Origin: a virus
Length of the DNA stretch: 31,444 bases
Virus record (IMG/VR): IMGVR_UViG_3300048135_000891
Location: 1-31,444 of that record
Direction: 5' to 3' (one strand)
The notes beneath the pieces were generated by a model, which ran no database searches, had not been told where the DNA came from, and saw only the letters and a list, made by a program, of their open reading frames with translations. The position numbers and the translations under genes were made by a program. Shown one piece after another: positions 1 to 7,745 of the stretch (positions are counted from its first letter, which is position 1; every line of letters starts with the position of its first letter).

Positions 1-1490
1 ACTACCCCATCACTTGGGATATGGTAAACTTTTGGTGTTGGTAAGGTATATCTTCTATTAGATCTATAATCTAGTAAAGCAACCATTTCTTGATCATCAA
101 ATACTATGATTTTCTTATCTACAAATATTTTACCAACTCTTTTACCTATTTCATCTAAAACGTATCTAAACTTAACATATTTGGTTCTTATATCTCCAGG
201 TGTCCCCGCGACTGTTGAGTCCATAAAATAATCCGTCACATCCATTTTAAATTCAGCACCCACTGTAGTTCCCGTACTATTTTCATAATATATAAATGGT
301 ATGTATATATTAAAAAATTCTACATCTGAAATAACTTCTTCATCAACCAATACACCTTTTGTGGTTCCTGTGGAACTACCGACGTAATCATCATACTTAA
401 AAAATCTTTCAGGATCCTCAAATACATGACCTAATTCAGAATAGTGGATTACCGCTATACATTTTTGTTCTTCTGGTGAAACAACAATCTCCTCATTAAA
501 TGAATTAAAATATGTTGTACCTGTGTTTGTAACTTGACCTTCTGAAGTACCATAACCTAAATACTCCATTGTGGATATGTGTTTTGCACTGGTGTATCCA
601 CTTATACTTTCATCGTCAATCTGACCACCTATTGGTAATTCCTTCCAAACAGTATTTAATGTCCATGGGTCATGTTGTTCACTTGGATCAACTTGATTTG
701 ACACACAGACTTCAGAAGTAGTTCCTGATAAAGGATGTTCTATTTTACATTTATTACAAACGACTTCAGCATAACCATTAATTGAACTAAAATCGGGGGT
801 GTACCTATCAACAGTTATTGTTGTTTGTCCTGTTATTACTTCATCACAATTAGGTGTTGTTGTAACTCCCGTAACTGTTGTTATATTTAAAATTTTATAA
901 ACTAAACTAGTTGAATTTCCTGTAACAACTTGTTCTTCACTCACAAATTCATTATTGAAAACTATGGTGATGTATTCACATTGATTAAATCTTGATAAGT
1001 AATCAGTATCTATAGAAGAAACCGATCCATTATCACAATCTAAATATGCCTGTGTTTCCGTAAATGTAATCGTATTAGTTGCACTAACCCCACTTAGAGG
1101 TATTCTAACTGTTGCACATTCTATAGTAGTGCCACTACAATTAACCTCATCATACTCTTTATATTCTGTTATAAACCCTGCAGGTCCCATTCCATTTCTT
1201 AGAGTTTCAGTAATTGAATCCTTTATTGGTACACCATACGTTGTAGTTTGGTTATTATCCATTAAATAAGGATACTTTACTTGACTATCTTTATCAAAAG
1301 GTGCAAAAACATTTTGTTGTGGTGTATCTATCTCACCAGTTAATTGGTTAAAGGGTTGAGTATAATCGAACTCAGAATCACCAACCTGAAAAAACTTTAT
1401 TTGGAAGTCCCCTTCTGCAATAGACTTTCTCCCTTTTTGGGTTAATCTCGCTGACAGGAACTCTGCATTATTTTGATTTAAGAAACTCAT
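1..1490 (-). CDS. Putative phage structural protein, incomplete at its C-terminus
   Basis: An open frame starts at the ATG at 1488-1490 and runs off the left edge after 496 codons with no stop, so the C-terminus is missing. The protein begins MSFLNQNNAEFLSARLTQKG. It is beta-rich, with many short Thr/Gly/Val strands, and shows no signal peptide or membrane segment. A Cys pair (CNKC) lies near residues 245-248. The tetrapeptide [ST]GTT occurs five times (about residues 119, 255, 323, 374 and 406). I do not recognise a family. Position at the end of a run of tail-fibre-like genes suggests a virion or tail-associated protein, which is inference. It lacks the Thr/Pro linkers of its neighbours, so it is probably not another modular adhesin. 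There is no Shine-Dalgarno; the 53-nt leader is A/T-rich and carries a TATTTATA motif 29 nt before the start. Confidence 0.75.
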   Translation of the reverse strand, partial: MSFLNQNNAEFLSARLTQKGRKSIAEGDFQIKFFQVGDSEFDYTQPFNQLTGEIDTPQQNVFAPFDKDSQVKYPYLMDNNQTTTYGVPIKDSITETLRNGMGPAGFITEYKEYDEVNCSGTTIECATVRIPLSGVSATNTITFTETQAYLDCDNGSVSSIDTDYLSRFNQCEYITIVFNNEFVSEEQVVTGNSTSLVYKILNITTVTGVTTTPNCDEVITGQTTITVDRYTPDFSSINGYAEVVCNKCKIEHPLSGTTSEVCVSNQVDPSEQHDPWTLNTVWKELPIGGQIDDESISGYTSAKHISTMEYLGYGTSEGQVTNTGTTYFNSFNEEIVVSPEEQKCIAVIHYSELGHVFEDPERFFKYDDYVGSSTGTTKGVLVDEEVISDVEFFNIYIPFIYYENSTGTTVGAEFKMDVTDYFMDSTVAGTPGDIRTKYVKFRYVLDEIGKRVGKIFVDKKIIVFDDQEMVALLDYRSNRRYTLPTPKVYHIPSDGV

Positions 1491-1519
1491 AATTAAAGTA
1501 TACGCTTTTTAATGTTAAT

Positions 1520-1527
1520 TATAAATA
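1520..1527 (-). promoter_or_regulatory. TATTTATA motif before the incomplete structural gene
   Basis: Exact TATTTATA on the coding strand, 29 nt before the start at 1490, in the only gap between this gene and the previous one. It is one of six exact copies found in the eight larger gaps of the window. A role as a phage promoter element is inferred from placement only. Confidence 0.4.
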
Positions 1528-1543
1528 TCATAGAATAATTTTA

Positions 1544-2890
1544 TTATCTGGGTTCTTCTACTCTATCATTATCAGGACAACTACCTTCAAAACAATTACC
1601 CGTTATTTGATATTGTACTTTAGCGTCCGATACTGTTATGTTGTTACCATCTCCACACACCTTTTCCGTCGCATATGACCCAACAACCACTGTTTGTGAT
1701 ATTCCATTACAATCATCGTAATATCCCGCCCTGTCACCAGTTGAAATGTTTGTAAACTCTATACACACACAAGTCGGTAATGCTGTCGGTACAGGTGTTG
1801 CTGTTTGTGGTGGTGGTGATCCTGCACAATCTCCTGGTAGTAATGTTACAGGTTCCATATTGTTTGGATTACTATATATCCATGAATTACTTCTAACACA
1901 TCTAGGTGGTTGTACACAATCCCCACCAGGTACAGATAGATTATATGTGATACCATCACATCCTTCATATTGTACTTCAGAACCTGCAGTCCCTTCCTTC
2001 GAACAAAATTCTATATCAACACAGGTTTCTGTAGGTGTTGGGGTTGGTGTCTCTGTTGGAATAGGAGTATATGTCGGTATTGGTGTATCTGTAGGTATTG
2101 GTGTAGGACTACTTGTAGGTGTAGGTGTTGGTGTTTCTGTACTAGTTGGAGTGGGTGTAGGTGTTTCTGTACTTGTAGGTGTTGGAGTCTCCGTACTAGT
2201 TGGAGTTGGTGTGGGCGTTTCTGTACTTGTTGGAGTTGGTGTTTCTGTACTTGTGGGTGTTGGTGTCTCCGTACTTATTGGAGTATCTGTACTTGTTGGA
2301 GTTGGTGTTGGTGTCTCCGTACTTGTTGGAGTGGGAGTAGGTGTCTCCGTACTTGTTGGTGTTGGTGTACTTGTTGGTGTACTTGTTGGTGTACTTGTTG
2401 GTCCTGGTGTGATCTCTTGAAAATCCACATCAAAATCACAGTTACGTGTTGGGGTGGGTGTTGGTGTCTCCGTACTTGTTGGAGTACCCGTAGGTGTGGG
2501 GTATGAACCTTCCACAAAACTAACACTGAAATTACAATCCGTTGACGTCTCCTCTACAAAACTAACAACCATTGTACAATTAATTGCATCTGAGTTTGGT
2601 GGACATACTTCACAATCAACATCTATTAATACTACTTGGAATCCACCTTGTTTTTTTGGGTCTTCATTTGGAGGGGGTGAAATATGATTATCACAATGTT
2701 CTAAAAAGACATATAATGGACCACTATAAAAACCAATATCAAAAGTATGTGGTAATGTATGAAAACCAATACTGTTTGCTGATGGTGGTATTGTAAATGG
2801 GTGTCCATTATAGGTTGTACCTGTATATATGGTAAACCCACTACACACTCCATTATCATAATTATTTTTAACCGTTACAAGATTACCCAT
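1544..2890 (-). CDS. Modular tail-fibre / adhesin-like protein with Thr/Pro linker and two Cys-rich modules
   Basis: 448 residues. Residues 1-130 form a beta-rich N-terminal domain; its segment [13 protein letters not shown] resembles the equivalent part of the 525- and 2056-residue proteins. It ends in three related strands of the type C-x-F/V-x-V-x-F (near residues 105, 119 and 151, the last being [12 protein letters not shown]). Residues 131-287 are mostly Thr/Pro/Ser/Glu repeats. Two Cys-rich modules follow: residues 290-355 (module A: CVDIEF, then YEGCDG, VPGGDC, CVRSNSW, GDC) and 374-438 (module B: CVCIEF, YDDCNG, VCG, GNC). Both have clear relatives in the 525-residue neighbour. No membrane segment or secretion signal is visible, as expected for a virion protein made in the cytoplasm. 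Host-surface binding is inferred from architecture and location. The start has no Shine-Dalgarno but is fixed by similarity of the N-terminal domain. Confidence 0.8.
   Translation of the reverse strand: MGNLVTVKNNYDNGVCSGFTIYTGTTYNGHPFTIPPSANSIGFHTLPHTFDIGFYSGPLYVFLEHCDNHISPPPNEDPKKQGGFQVVLIDVDCEVCPPNSDAINCTMVVSFVEETSTDCNFSVSFVEGSYPTPTGTPTSTETPTPTPTRNCDFDVDFQEITPGPTSTPTSTPTSTPTPTSTETPTPTPTSTETPTPTPTSTDTPISTETPTPTSTETPTPTSTETPTPTPTSTETPTPTSTETPTPTPTSTETPTPTPTSSPTPIPTDTPIPTYTPIPTETPTPTPTETCVDIEFCSKEGTAGSEVQYEGCDGITYNLSVPGGDCVQPPRCVRSNSWIYSNPNNMEPVTLLPGDCAGSPPPQTATPVPTALPTCVCIEFTNISTGDRAGYYDDCNGISQTVVVGSYATEKVCGDGNNITVSDAKVQYQITGNCFEGSCPDNDRVEEPR
2030..2500 (-). repeat. Thr/Pro-coding low-complexity repeat
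   Basis: Codons CCN/ACN alternate through most of residues 131-287 of the 448-residue protein, broken only by one [10 protein letters not shown] strand. On the plus strand it reads as G/T-rich units around GGTGTTGGTGT and TCCGTACTTGTTGG. A 12-bp unit is repeated three times in tandem near 2365-2400, a sign of replication slippage. Confidence 0.85.
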
Positions 2891-2911
2891 TATATCTATT
2901 TAGTCTATGTA

Positions 2912-2919
2912 TATAAATA
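2912..2919 (-). promoter_or_regulatory. TATTTATA motif before the 448-residue gene
   Basis: Exact TATTTATA on the coding strand, 21 nt before the start at 2890, within the 77-nt gap that follows the 525-residue gene. No -35-like box is evident. Promoter function is inferred. Confidence 0.4.
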
Positions 2920-2967
2920 CAATAGAAAGAGAATAATAAACCGATAAAAACAATTTAACAATATGTT

Positions 2968-4545
2968 TTATTCAGTCGGGGTTGATGTAGGATTGATTGG
3001 CTCACTATAAGGATTCTCTCCAGTCCCTGAACCACACATTTGACCTACGTCTGTTACAACCCCCTGTTCACTAATGTTTATGTATTGTGGATTACCAACT
3101 GTCTCATTTGAGTTCTCACCTTGGCTTTCAGATACAAAATAAAATAGTAATGGGTTACCTACAATTGGATCTCCATCATCATATACTGTAGTATTCAACA
3201 TATTACCAATAGATGTGGCGGAAGATGTTATTGCTCTGGTGGCGGTGTAACCTGGTGCTTGACAGAAATCATTCGAAACTGATCTACCCGCACTGAGGTA
3301 GTACTCATTCGCTCCGATTGGTCCACCTACATCACCACCTTTACCACTTGTGGCTGTTGGTGTTGGTGTTACTTCTGATCCATTATAATTACCACAATCT
3401 CCAAATAGTAATGTTTCAGGATCCATATTGAGTGGATTACTGTACGTCCACGAATTATTTCTAACACATGTAGGTGCTGTTACAGAGTCTCCACCAGGTA
3501 CCGTTAAAGTACGTGTGTTACCATCACAATCTTCATATGTAACATTACTACCCATAGTCTCACTTTTTCCATTAAATTCTACATCAACACATGGTTCCTC
3601 TACACTTGTAGGTGTTGGTGTATCTGTTGGTGTTGGTGTCGGTTCTAAACTAGGACATACACATGAAGTATTAATTATAGTGAGAGATACATTAGCCCCT
3701 GTTTCTATTCCTATATATTCATAACATTTATTATTAGTCTCACCATCAAGTCTTACATATACTGTATCCCCTATCGTTGGTGTAGACCCATATTCATCTG
3801 TAGTTAAGTAAATAGGTGGTTCTGATGGTCCTCCAGCAGCTTGAGTACCCACCTCTTCACTAACAGGTGAGGTCTCTACCGTATTACAGTGTGCAAATTT
3901 TAGATTTCTGATCTGTACATTATCTGCCGTTGGGCTTGGAGTAGGTGTTGGTGTAGGTGTTTCTGTTGGTACCGGTGTATATGTTGGTATTGGTGTTGGC
4001 ATGTTATCACAAACCCCTTCAGAACATGAACCGTAAAGACTATATGTTAATTTACTATTAGTAACACTGTCTATACTTTGAGCACATACGTAGAATGTCC
4101 ATGGTTCTTTGTCGGAAACCGCCTCTATACTTGTGCCACTACAATCAGTATATGTGTATGAAATAGCATTGGCACTTACGTTAACAAACTCATAACATTG
4201 ACATGTGACCTCATCCGTAGGTGTTGGTGTTGGTGTTTCTGTTGGTACCGGTGTATATGTTGGTATTGGTGTTTGTGTTGGTTGGGATGTTAAATTAAAA
4301 ATTTCTTGATTTGTTGGACAGTCGGTTGCAACATCGGGATTAGTATTAAAGAATATAATACTATTTGCATTATCGGGTACTTCTATTACTACACCAGATT
4401 GTACTTGGGATAGTGTTAGATTCTCCGCTTTATTTGATGTACCAAATAGATCTGCAAGTGTTCCTACGGATACGGTATCGTAGTATATGTTATAGGGACC
4501 TTGATCGGTTCCACTAGTTAATGTTACTGTAAACTTTCTTGCCAT
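2968..4545 (-). CDS. Modular tail-fibre / adhesin-like protein with three linkers and four C-terminal modules
   Basis: 525 residues starting MARKFTVTLTSGTDQGPYNI. Residues 1-80 are an N-terminal beta domain closely similar to that of the 2056-residue adhesin ([20 protein letters not shown]; both have IYYD and a [DS]xA[NT]SI segment). Short Thr/Pro linkers with IPTYTPVPTETP follow at about 88-111, 183-206 and 301-314. Between them lie a module B (115-179: CQCYEF, YTDCSG, YVCA, GSC), a looser Cys-rich module (209-296, with a GDTVYV strand) and a module A (319-384: CVDVEF, YEDCDG, VPGGD, CVRNNSW, GDC). Residues 400-525 form a last domain that I do not recognise. The linkers share near-identical DNA with the neighbours. 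Role as a host-recognition or decoration protein of the tail is inferred. Confidence 0.8.
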   Translation of the reverse strand: MARKFTVTLTSGTDQGPYNIYYDTVSVGTLADLFGTSNKAENLTLSQVQSGVVIEVPDNANSIIFFNTNPDVATDCPTNQEIFNLTSQPTQTPIPTYTPVPTETPTPTPTDEVTCQCYEFVNVSANAISYTYTDCSGTSIEAVSDKEPWTFYVCAQSIDSVTNSKLTYSLYGSCSEGVCDNMPTPIPTYTPVPTETPTPTPTPSPTADNVQIRNLKFAHCNTVETSPVSEEVGTQAAGGPSEPPIYLTTDEYGSTPTIGDTVYVRLDGETNNKCYEYIGIETGANVSLTIINTSCVCPSLEPTPTPTDTPTPTSVEEPCVDVEFNGKSETMGSNVTYEDCDGNTRTLTVPGGDSVTAPTCVRNNSWTYSNPLNMDPETLLFGDCGNYNGSEVTPTPTATSGKGGDVGGPIGANEYYLSAGRSVSNDFCQAPGYTATRAITSSATSIGNMLNTTVYDDGDPIVGNPLLFYFVSESQGENSNETVGNPQYINISEQGVVTDVGQMCGSGTGENPYSEPINPTSTPTE

Positions 4546-4569
4546 TCTATGATTTTTTAATTCTTATTA

Positions 4570-4577
4570 TATAAATA
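4570..4577 (-). promoter_or_regulatory. TATTTATA motif before the 525-residue gene
   Basis: Exact TATTTATA on the coding strand, 24 nt before the start at 4545, in the 48-nt gap after the 420-residue gene. An A-rich stretch but no Shine-Dalgarno lies between it and the ATG. Promoter function is inferred. Confidence 0.4.
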
Positions 4578-4593
4578 TCTCCTTATTCTAAAA

Positions 4594-5856
4594 CTACTCA
4601 CCACAATGTGTTGTATCATTACAATCATCAACTGTTGCGTTCCTACTTACTAACGCGTTATGTGGTGTATTTGAGTCCGTGGCGGTAATAGTACCACAAT
4701 AGGTCTCACCATAACACGAACCGTTAGTAACGTTCATTTGTTTGAATTGGATAACATCTCCAACACTATATGTTGGTGGTGTACCTGTCATACAGTTCTT
4801 ATTTTTAGCAACAGTAAATTGTTGTCCGTCAGTACATCTACTTACCGTATAATTACCACAATCTCCGTTAAGTAAACTGAACCCATCACCGTAATTTAAT
4901 GTCGGTGTTGTTTCTGAACATACAACCCTATAGTTAGAACCCACATTTGTCCATGTCGTGGTTGAACCTCCACAGGTCGTCCATTCCCATTGTGAAGACG
5001 TTTCACCTTGTCCTGTCATATATAATGAGTACTCATTACATGTTGTTGGTGTATCTGTACTTGTTGGGGTTGGAGTTGGGGGTGTATATATACAACTCTT
5101 ATTAATACTACAACTACCCCCATTTGGTGGTCTTTCCACACCAACCGGGTCAGTTATTGCACCTTGCCCACCATCGAAATCATAATATAGTGGGTAAGTT
5201 TCACTACACACACCGAAAACTGTCCCGACCACACCATCATAAGTCGTCGATTGACCGGCAATATCAGTGAATCGTGTAAGTATTATAACCCCATTTTGAA
5301 CATAATCTAAACCGTACCCTGTTGTACTAATAGTATCAGGTACAAATACAAACCTACATCCTCTTTCACCTGGTGTCGATGACGGTGTTGGAGTAGGTGT
5401 ACTTGTTGGAGTAGGTGTAGGTCCAGGTGGTAATGTCGGTGTTGGGGTGGGTGTTGGTCCTTCCGTTGCCGTTGGTGGTATTGAAGTGGGTGTTGGTGGT
5501 ATTGAAGTAGGTGTTGGTGGTATTGAAGTGGGTGTTGGTTCTGGTATGATTTCTTGAAAATCCACACATATTTCACAATCTACCCTTGGTACCTCCAATT
5601 TTATTATTTCATCGTAACATCCGTCAGACGATATTCTCATATAACAGTGCGGTACGAAAGGATTATTAGGGTCATTACTAATATTTAAATCACTATCCTC
5701 AAACATTAAATCAAGTGGTATATCCTCACTAACTATATTCGCATACACTAAATTAGTTGTATCCCCACTTGTTAAACCCGAATATAAATCAACGGGAAAG
5801 TCATCTAATGAATGACTGTTATCTAACGAAATATTTAGTCTTACTATTCTCCCCAT
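4594..5856 (-). CDS. Modular tail-fibre / adhesin-like protein
   Basis: 420 residues starting MGRIVRLNISL. Residues 1-100 are an N-terminal beta domain ending in CEICVDFQEIIP, the same closing strand type as in the 448-residue protein. Residues 103-162 are a Thr/Pro linker that includes three tandem SIPPTPT-type units. A Cys-bounded domain of unknown family (167-255), a second short linker (258-271), a module B relative (273-333: CNEY, WTTCGG, VVCS, GDC) and module C (336-420: VSRC, YSVGDVIQF, YCGTITA) follow. Module C is clearly related to the C-terminus of the 195-residue protein. The start codon is one base after the stop of the upstream VWA-like gene, so the two are probably translationally coupled and may act together. 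A surface-binding role is inferred. Confidence 0.8.
   Translation of the reverse strand: MGRIVRLNISLDNSHSLDDFPVDLYSGLTSGDTTNLVYANIVSEDIPLDLMFEDSDLNISNDPNNPFVPHCYMRISSDGCYDEIIKLEVPRVDCEICVDFQEIIPEPTPTSIPPTPTSIPPTPTSIPPTATEGPTPTPTPTLPPGPTPTPTSTPTPTPSSTPGERGCRFVFVPDTISTTGYGLDYVQNGVIILTRFTDIAGQSTTYDGVVGTVFGVCSETYPLYYDFDGGQGAITDPVGVERPPNGGSCSINKSCIYTPPTPTPTSTDTPTTCNEYSLYMTGQGETSSQWEWTTCGGSTTTWTNVGSNYRVVCSETTPTLNYGDGFSLLNGDCGNYTVSRCTDGQQFTVAKNKNCMTGTPPTYSVGDVIQFKQMNVTNGSCYGETYCGTITATDSNTPHNALVSRNATVDDCNDTTHCGE
5474..5536 (-). repeat. Three tandem 21-bp units in a linker
   Basis: Three consecutive 21-bp units differing at a single position encode three seven-residue SIPPTPT-type repeats in the linker of the 420-residue protein. 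The near identity suggests recent slippage or unequal recombination. Confidence 0.8.
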
Positions 5857-5857
5857 A

Positions 5858-6997
5858 TTATTCTTCTGTACAGTTAGGTATACTATAACCTAAATTATTA
5901 ATCGCTGTAATTATAAGTCCCATATAATATTCTGGATTACTCGATGGAGTAACACCGTAGGTATTATGTATTTGACTTTTATCAGATAATCCATTAACAC
6001 CACTATAATTACCTAAACCATTTTCAACCGCTTCCAATAAATTTCTAAAGGACAAAAACTGTCCACTAGTACTAGTTTCGACTTGGAAAATTTCTCCAAC
6101 AATATAATTAGGTGGATTATTATCAATGTTATTTCTTAAAAGTGCCATGTCATTATCAAAAGTGGAAGTTCTTGGGTCTGTGTTAGACCACCCAGTACCA
6201 CCGTGGAGAGATGAGGCACCTTCATCTTGAAATGATAAGTTTATAACTTGAGTAATTGATGATGTTGTACCAGTCGTTGATAGACAACCGTAACTTCTTT
6301 CATAAAAACCTTCCTCCGACATATTTAAAACTCTTACCCTACTATCGTACAGTGCTGAGTCATTGTTATAAAATGGCAATAAACAATCTTTAAGAATCGT
6401 ACTCGCCATAGTATCTAACGGGGATTTGGTACCACTCATAGACCCCGAATTATCAAAGAATATATTAATTTCGGTCTCGTCATCAAGTACAATTGATGTA
6501 GGTGTTGGGGTTGGGGTTATTCCCGGTGTCGAAGTTGGTCCGGGTGTTGGTGTCGGTACGGGTGTACTTGTTGGTTCTACCGTTGGTGTTGGTGGTAGTA
6601 CACATTCATAAGATACACTAAACTTTATCTTATCGTAACATTCAAATGTCTTACTATCATGTATGTATATGTTTTCTACAATGTACCTTGGTGTTTGATT
6701 GTTCTCACATACATCTATAACGTTTACTTTATCCTCCATTTTCAACCAAAATTCGGTGTCAAACTCTAAATCATAAAATATTACTTCTGATGATGGTGGT
6801 ATACCATTAACCACTTCGGGTTCATTGTCACCAATATAAATTGGTTCAGTTCTATAGTCTCTGTCCGTAGAGTTTGGCCAAGAATTATCAGGTCTAGGTC
6901 CATCTAATTTTGTAAACGGTCCATAAGGTGACAACCCAATACTTAAATCAAAGTCATTAGGTGAAACAATATCAAATACCCTTACAATTAATCCCAT
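5858..6997 (-). CDS. Tail-associated protein with von Willebrand A-like domain
   Basis: 379 residues. The start MGLIVRVFDI resembles that of the downstream neighbour (MGRIVRLNIS). Residues 1-132 are an N-terminal beta domain ending in a KIKFSVSYEC strand. Residues 135-168 are a Thr/Pro linker. Residues 174-379 look like a von Willebrand factor A domain: a hydrophobic strand INIFF leads into D182-N-S184-G-S186, the D-x-S-x-S core of a metal-ion-dependent adhesion site (MIDAS). The remaining MIDAS Thr and Asp cannot be placed with certainty; a GGTGW stretch near 266-270 could supply the Thr. VWA domains bind protein or glycan ligands through a divalent metal. Here the domain sits where other proteins of this cluster carry Cys-rich modules, so a receptor-binding role is likely but inferred. 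Only 3 nt separate the start from a TATTTATA motif. Confidence 0.8.
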   Translation of the reverse strand: MGLIVRVFDIVSPNDFDLSIGLSPYGPFTKLDGPRPDNSWPNSTDRDYRTEPIYIGDNEPEVVNGIPPSSEVIFYDLEFDTEFWLKMEDKVNVIDVCENNQTPRYIVENIYIHDSKTFECYDKIKFSVSYECVLPPTPTVEPTSTPVPTPTPGPTSTPGITPTPTPTSIVLDDETEINIFFDNSGSMSGTKSPLDTMASTILKDCLLPFYNNDSALYDSRVRVLNMSEEGFYERSYGCLSTTGTTSSITQVINLSFQDEGASSLHGGTGWSNTDPRTSTFDNDMALLRNNIDNNPPNYIVGEIFQVETSTSGQFLSFRNLLEAVENGLGNYSGVNGLSDKSQIHNTYGVTPSSNPEYYMGLIITAINNLGYSIPNCTEE

Positions 6998-7000
6998 ACA

Positions 7001-7008
7001 TATAAATA
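7001..7008 (-). promoter_or_regulatory. TATTTATA motif before the VWA-like gene
   Basis: Exact TATTTATA on the coding strand, 3 nt before the start at 6997 and directly downstream of a strong terminator hairpin, the layout expected of a promoter opening a new transcription unit. The tight spacing would make the message leaderless or nearly so if it were a -10 element. Confidence 0.4.
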
Positions 7009-7033
7009 CATTAATAAGTAGATTACTTTAAAT

Positions 7034-7063
7034 AAAAAAACCCGTCATAATAACGGGTTTTTT
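7034..7063 (-). terminator. Rho-independent terminator after the 195-residue gene
   Basis: A CCCGT/ACGGG stem (7041-7045 with 7053-7057) with a 7-nt loop is flanked by A7 on the left and T6 on the right, so the stem extends by A-T pairs and gives a T-run on either strand. It lies 23 nt past the stop of the 195-residue gene and ahead of the VWA-like gene. It should end the long transcript coming from the baseplate genes. It is the only clear terminator in the window. Confidence 0.85.
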
Positions 7064-7085
7064 AAAGTATATTAAACAAGTTAAG

Positions 7086-7673
7086 TTATTCCATACATTC
7101 TGTATTCGTACAACCTTTTGATCTGTTAAGAAGTTCGTGTTTGATTAATACTGCGTTTCTTTCAGCTACTGAATTCACTGCTGTGATTATACCACAATAT
7201 GAAGTTTGTTCTGAATTACAAGAAGTACCAGTTGTAAATTGTACATATTCACCCACAACATAAATACTTGGGTTAGGTGGAGTACTTGCATTACCCTCAA
7301 TACAACTTATATCATCAGCTAAATAGAATAGTTGATCATCGTTACATCTACTAACTACAAAAACTGAAGATGATGAAGGTTCTGGCGTTGCGGTAGGTGT
7401 TGGTGGTTCTCCACCTTCACACGTTAAACCTGCCCAAGGTACTGAATTAGTACAGTCTCCTGTTGATGTTATTGTTCCTCCCGAAATTGTTGCTGCGATT
7501 GTGTATGTAACACCAGTAGTTAAATCTGATGCGGTTACCCCTGTTGCAATTATTGTATCTGCAGGAGAACCATTACAGTGTTTACCGACAATAGTGAAAT
7601 TATCTGCCTCCGTAGTTCCTGTGTACAACCCATTTAATGTGAATGTTACTTGATAGTCGTTTGATGCTGCCAT
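7086..7673 (-). CDS. Small modular adhesin-like protein with C-terminal module C
   Basis: 195 residues, the shortest member of the modular set. Residues 1-87 form a Thr/Gly-rich beta domain, loosely like the N-terminal domains of the 525- and 2056-residue proteins (a GVTASDLTTGVTYTI segment). A very short linker, PPTPTATPEPSSSS, spans about 90-103. Residues 104-195 are module C (VSRCNDDQLFYLAD, C, VVGEYVQF, YCGIITAVNS, C, C), clearly related to residues 336-420 of the 420-residue protein, with the cysteines in matching order. This pairing of different N-termini with the same C-terminus is direct evidence of module exchange. It is the last gene before a terminator. No signal peptide is seen. 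The leader is A-rich without a Shine-Dalgarno. Function is inferred to be host or virion surface binding. Confidence 0.75.
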   Translation of the reverse strand: MAASNDYQVTFTLNGLYTGTTEADNFTIVGKHCNGSPADTIIATGVTASDLTTGVTYTIAATISGGTITSTGDCTNSVPWAGLTCEGGEPPTPTATPEPSSSSVFVVSRCNDDQLFYLADDISCIEGNASTPPNPSIYVVGEYVQFTTGTSCNSEQTSYCGIITAVNSVAERNAVLIKHELLNRSKGCTNTECME

Positions 7674-7698
7674 ATTATTTAATTTTATTTTCTTTTAT

Positions 7699-7706
7699 TA
7701 TAAATA
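7699..7706 (-). promoter_or_regulatory. TATTTATA motif before the 195-residue gene
   Basis: Exact TATTTATA on the coding strand, 25 nt before the start at 7673, in the 72-nt gap after the large adhesin gene. An A-rich tract follows it. Promoter function is inferred. Confidence 0.4.
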
Positions 7707-7745
7707 TATCGTTATTACGATTTATTCGTTTTGTTATTTTTTTAT

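Noticed and set aside
1746-2506. Plus-strand and alternate-frame open frames rich in Val-Gly or Cys-Trp across the 448-residue gene
   Set aside because: Same repeat-shadow effect; composition is set by the Thr/Pro codons of the minus-strand gene and no start context or homology supports them.
1544-7673. Diversity-generating retroelement target in the Cys-rich modules
   Set aside because: No template repeat, reverse transcriptase or adenine-specific variation pattern is visible in the window; module differences look like ordinary divergence and shuffling.
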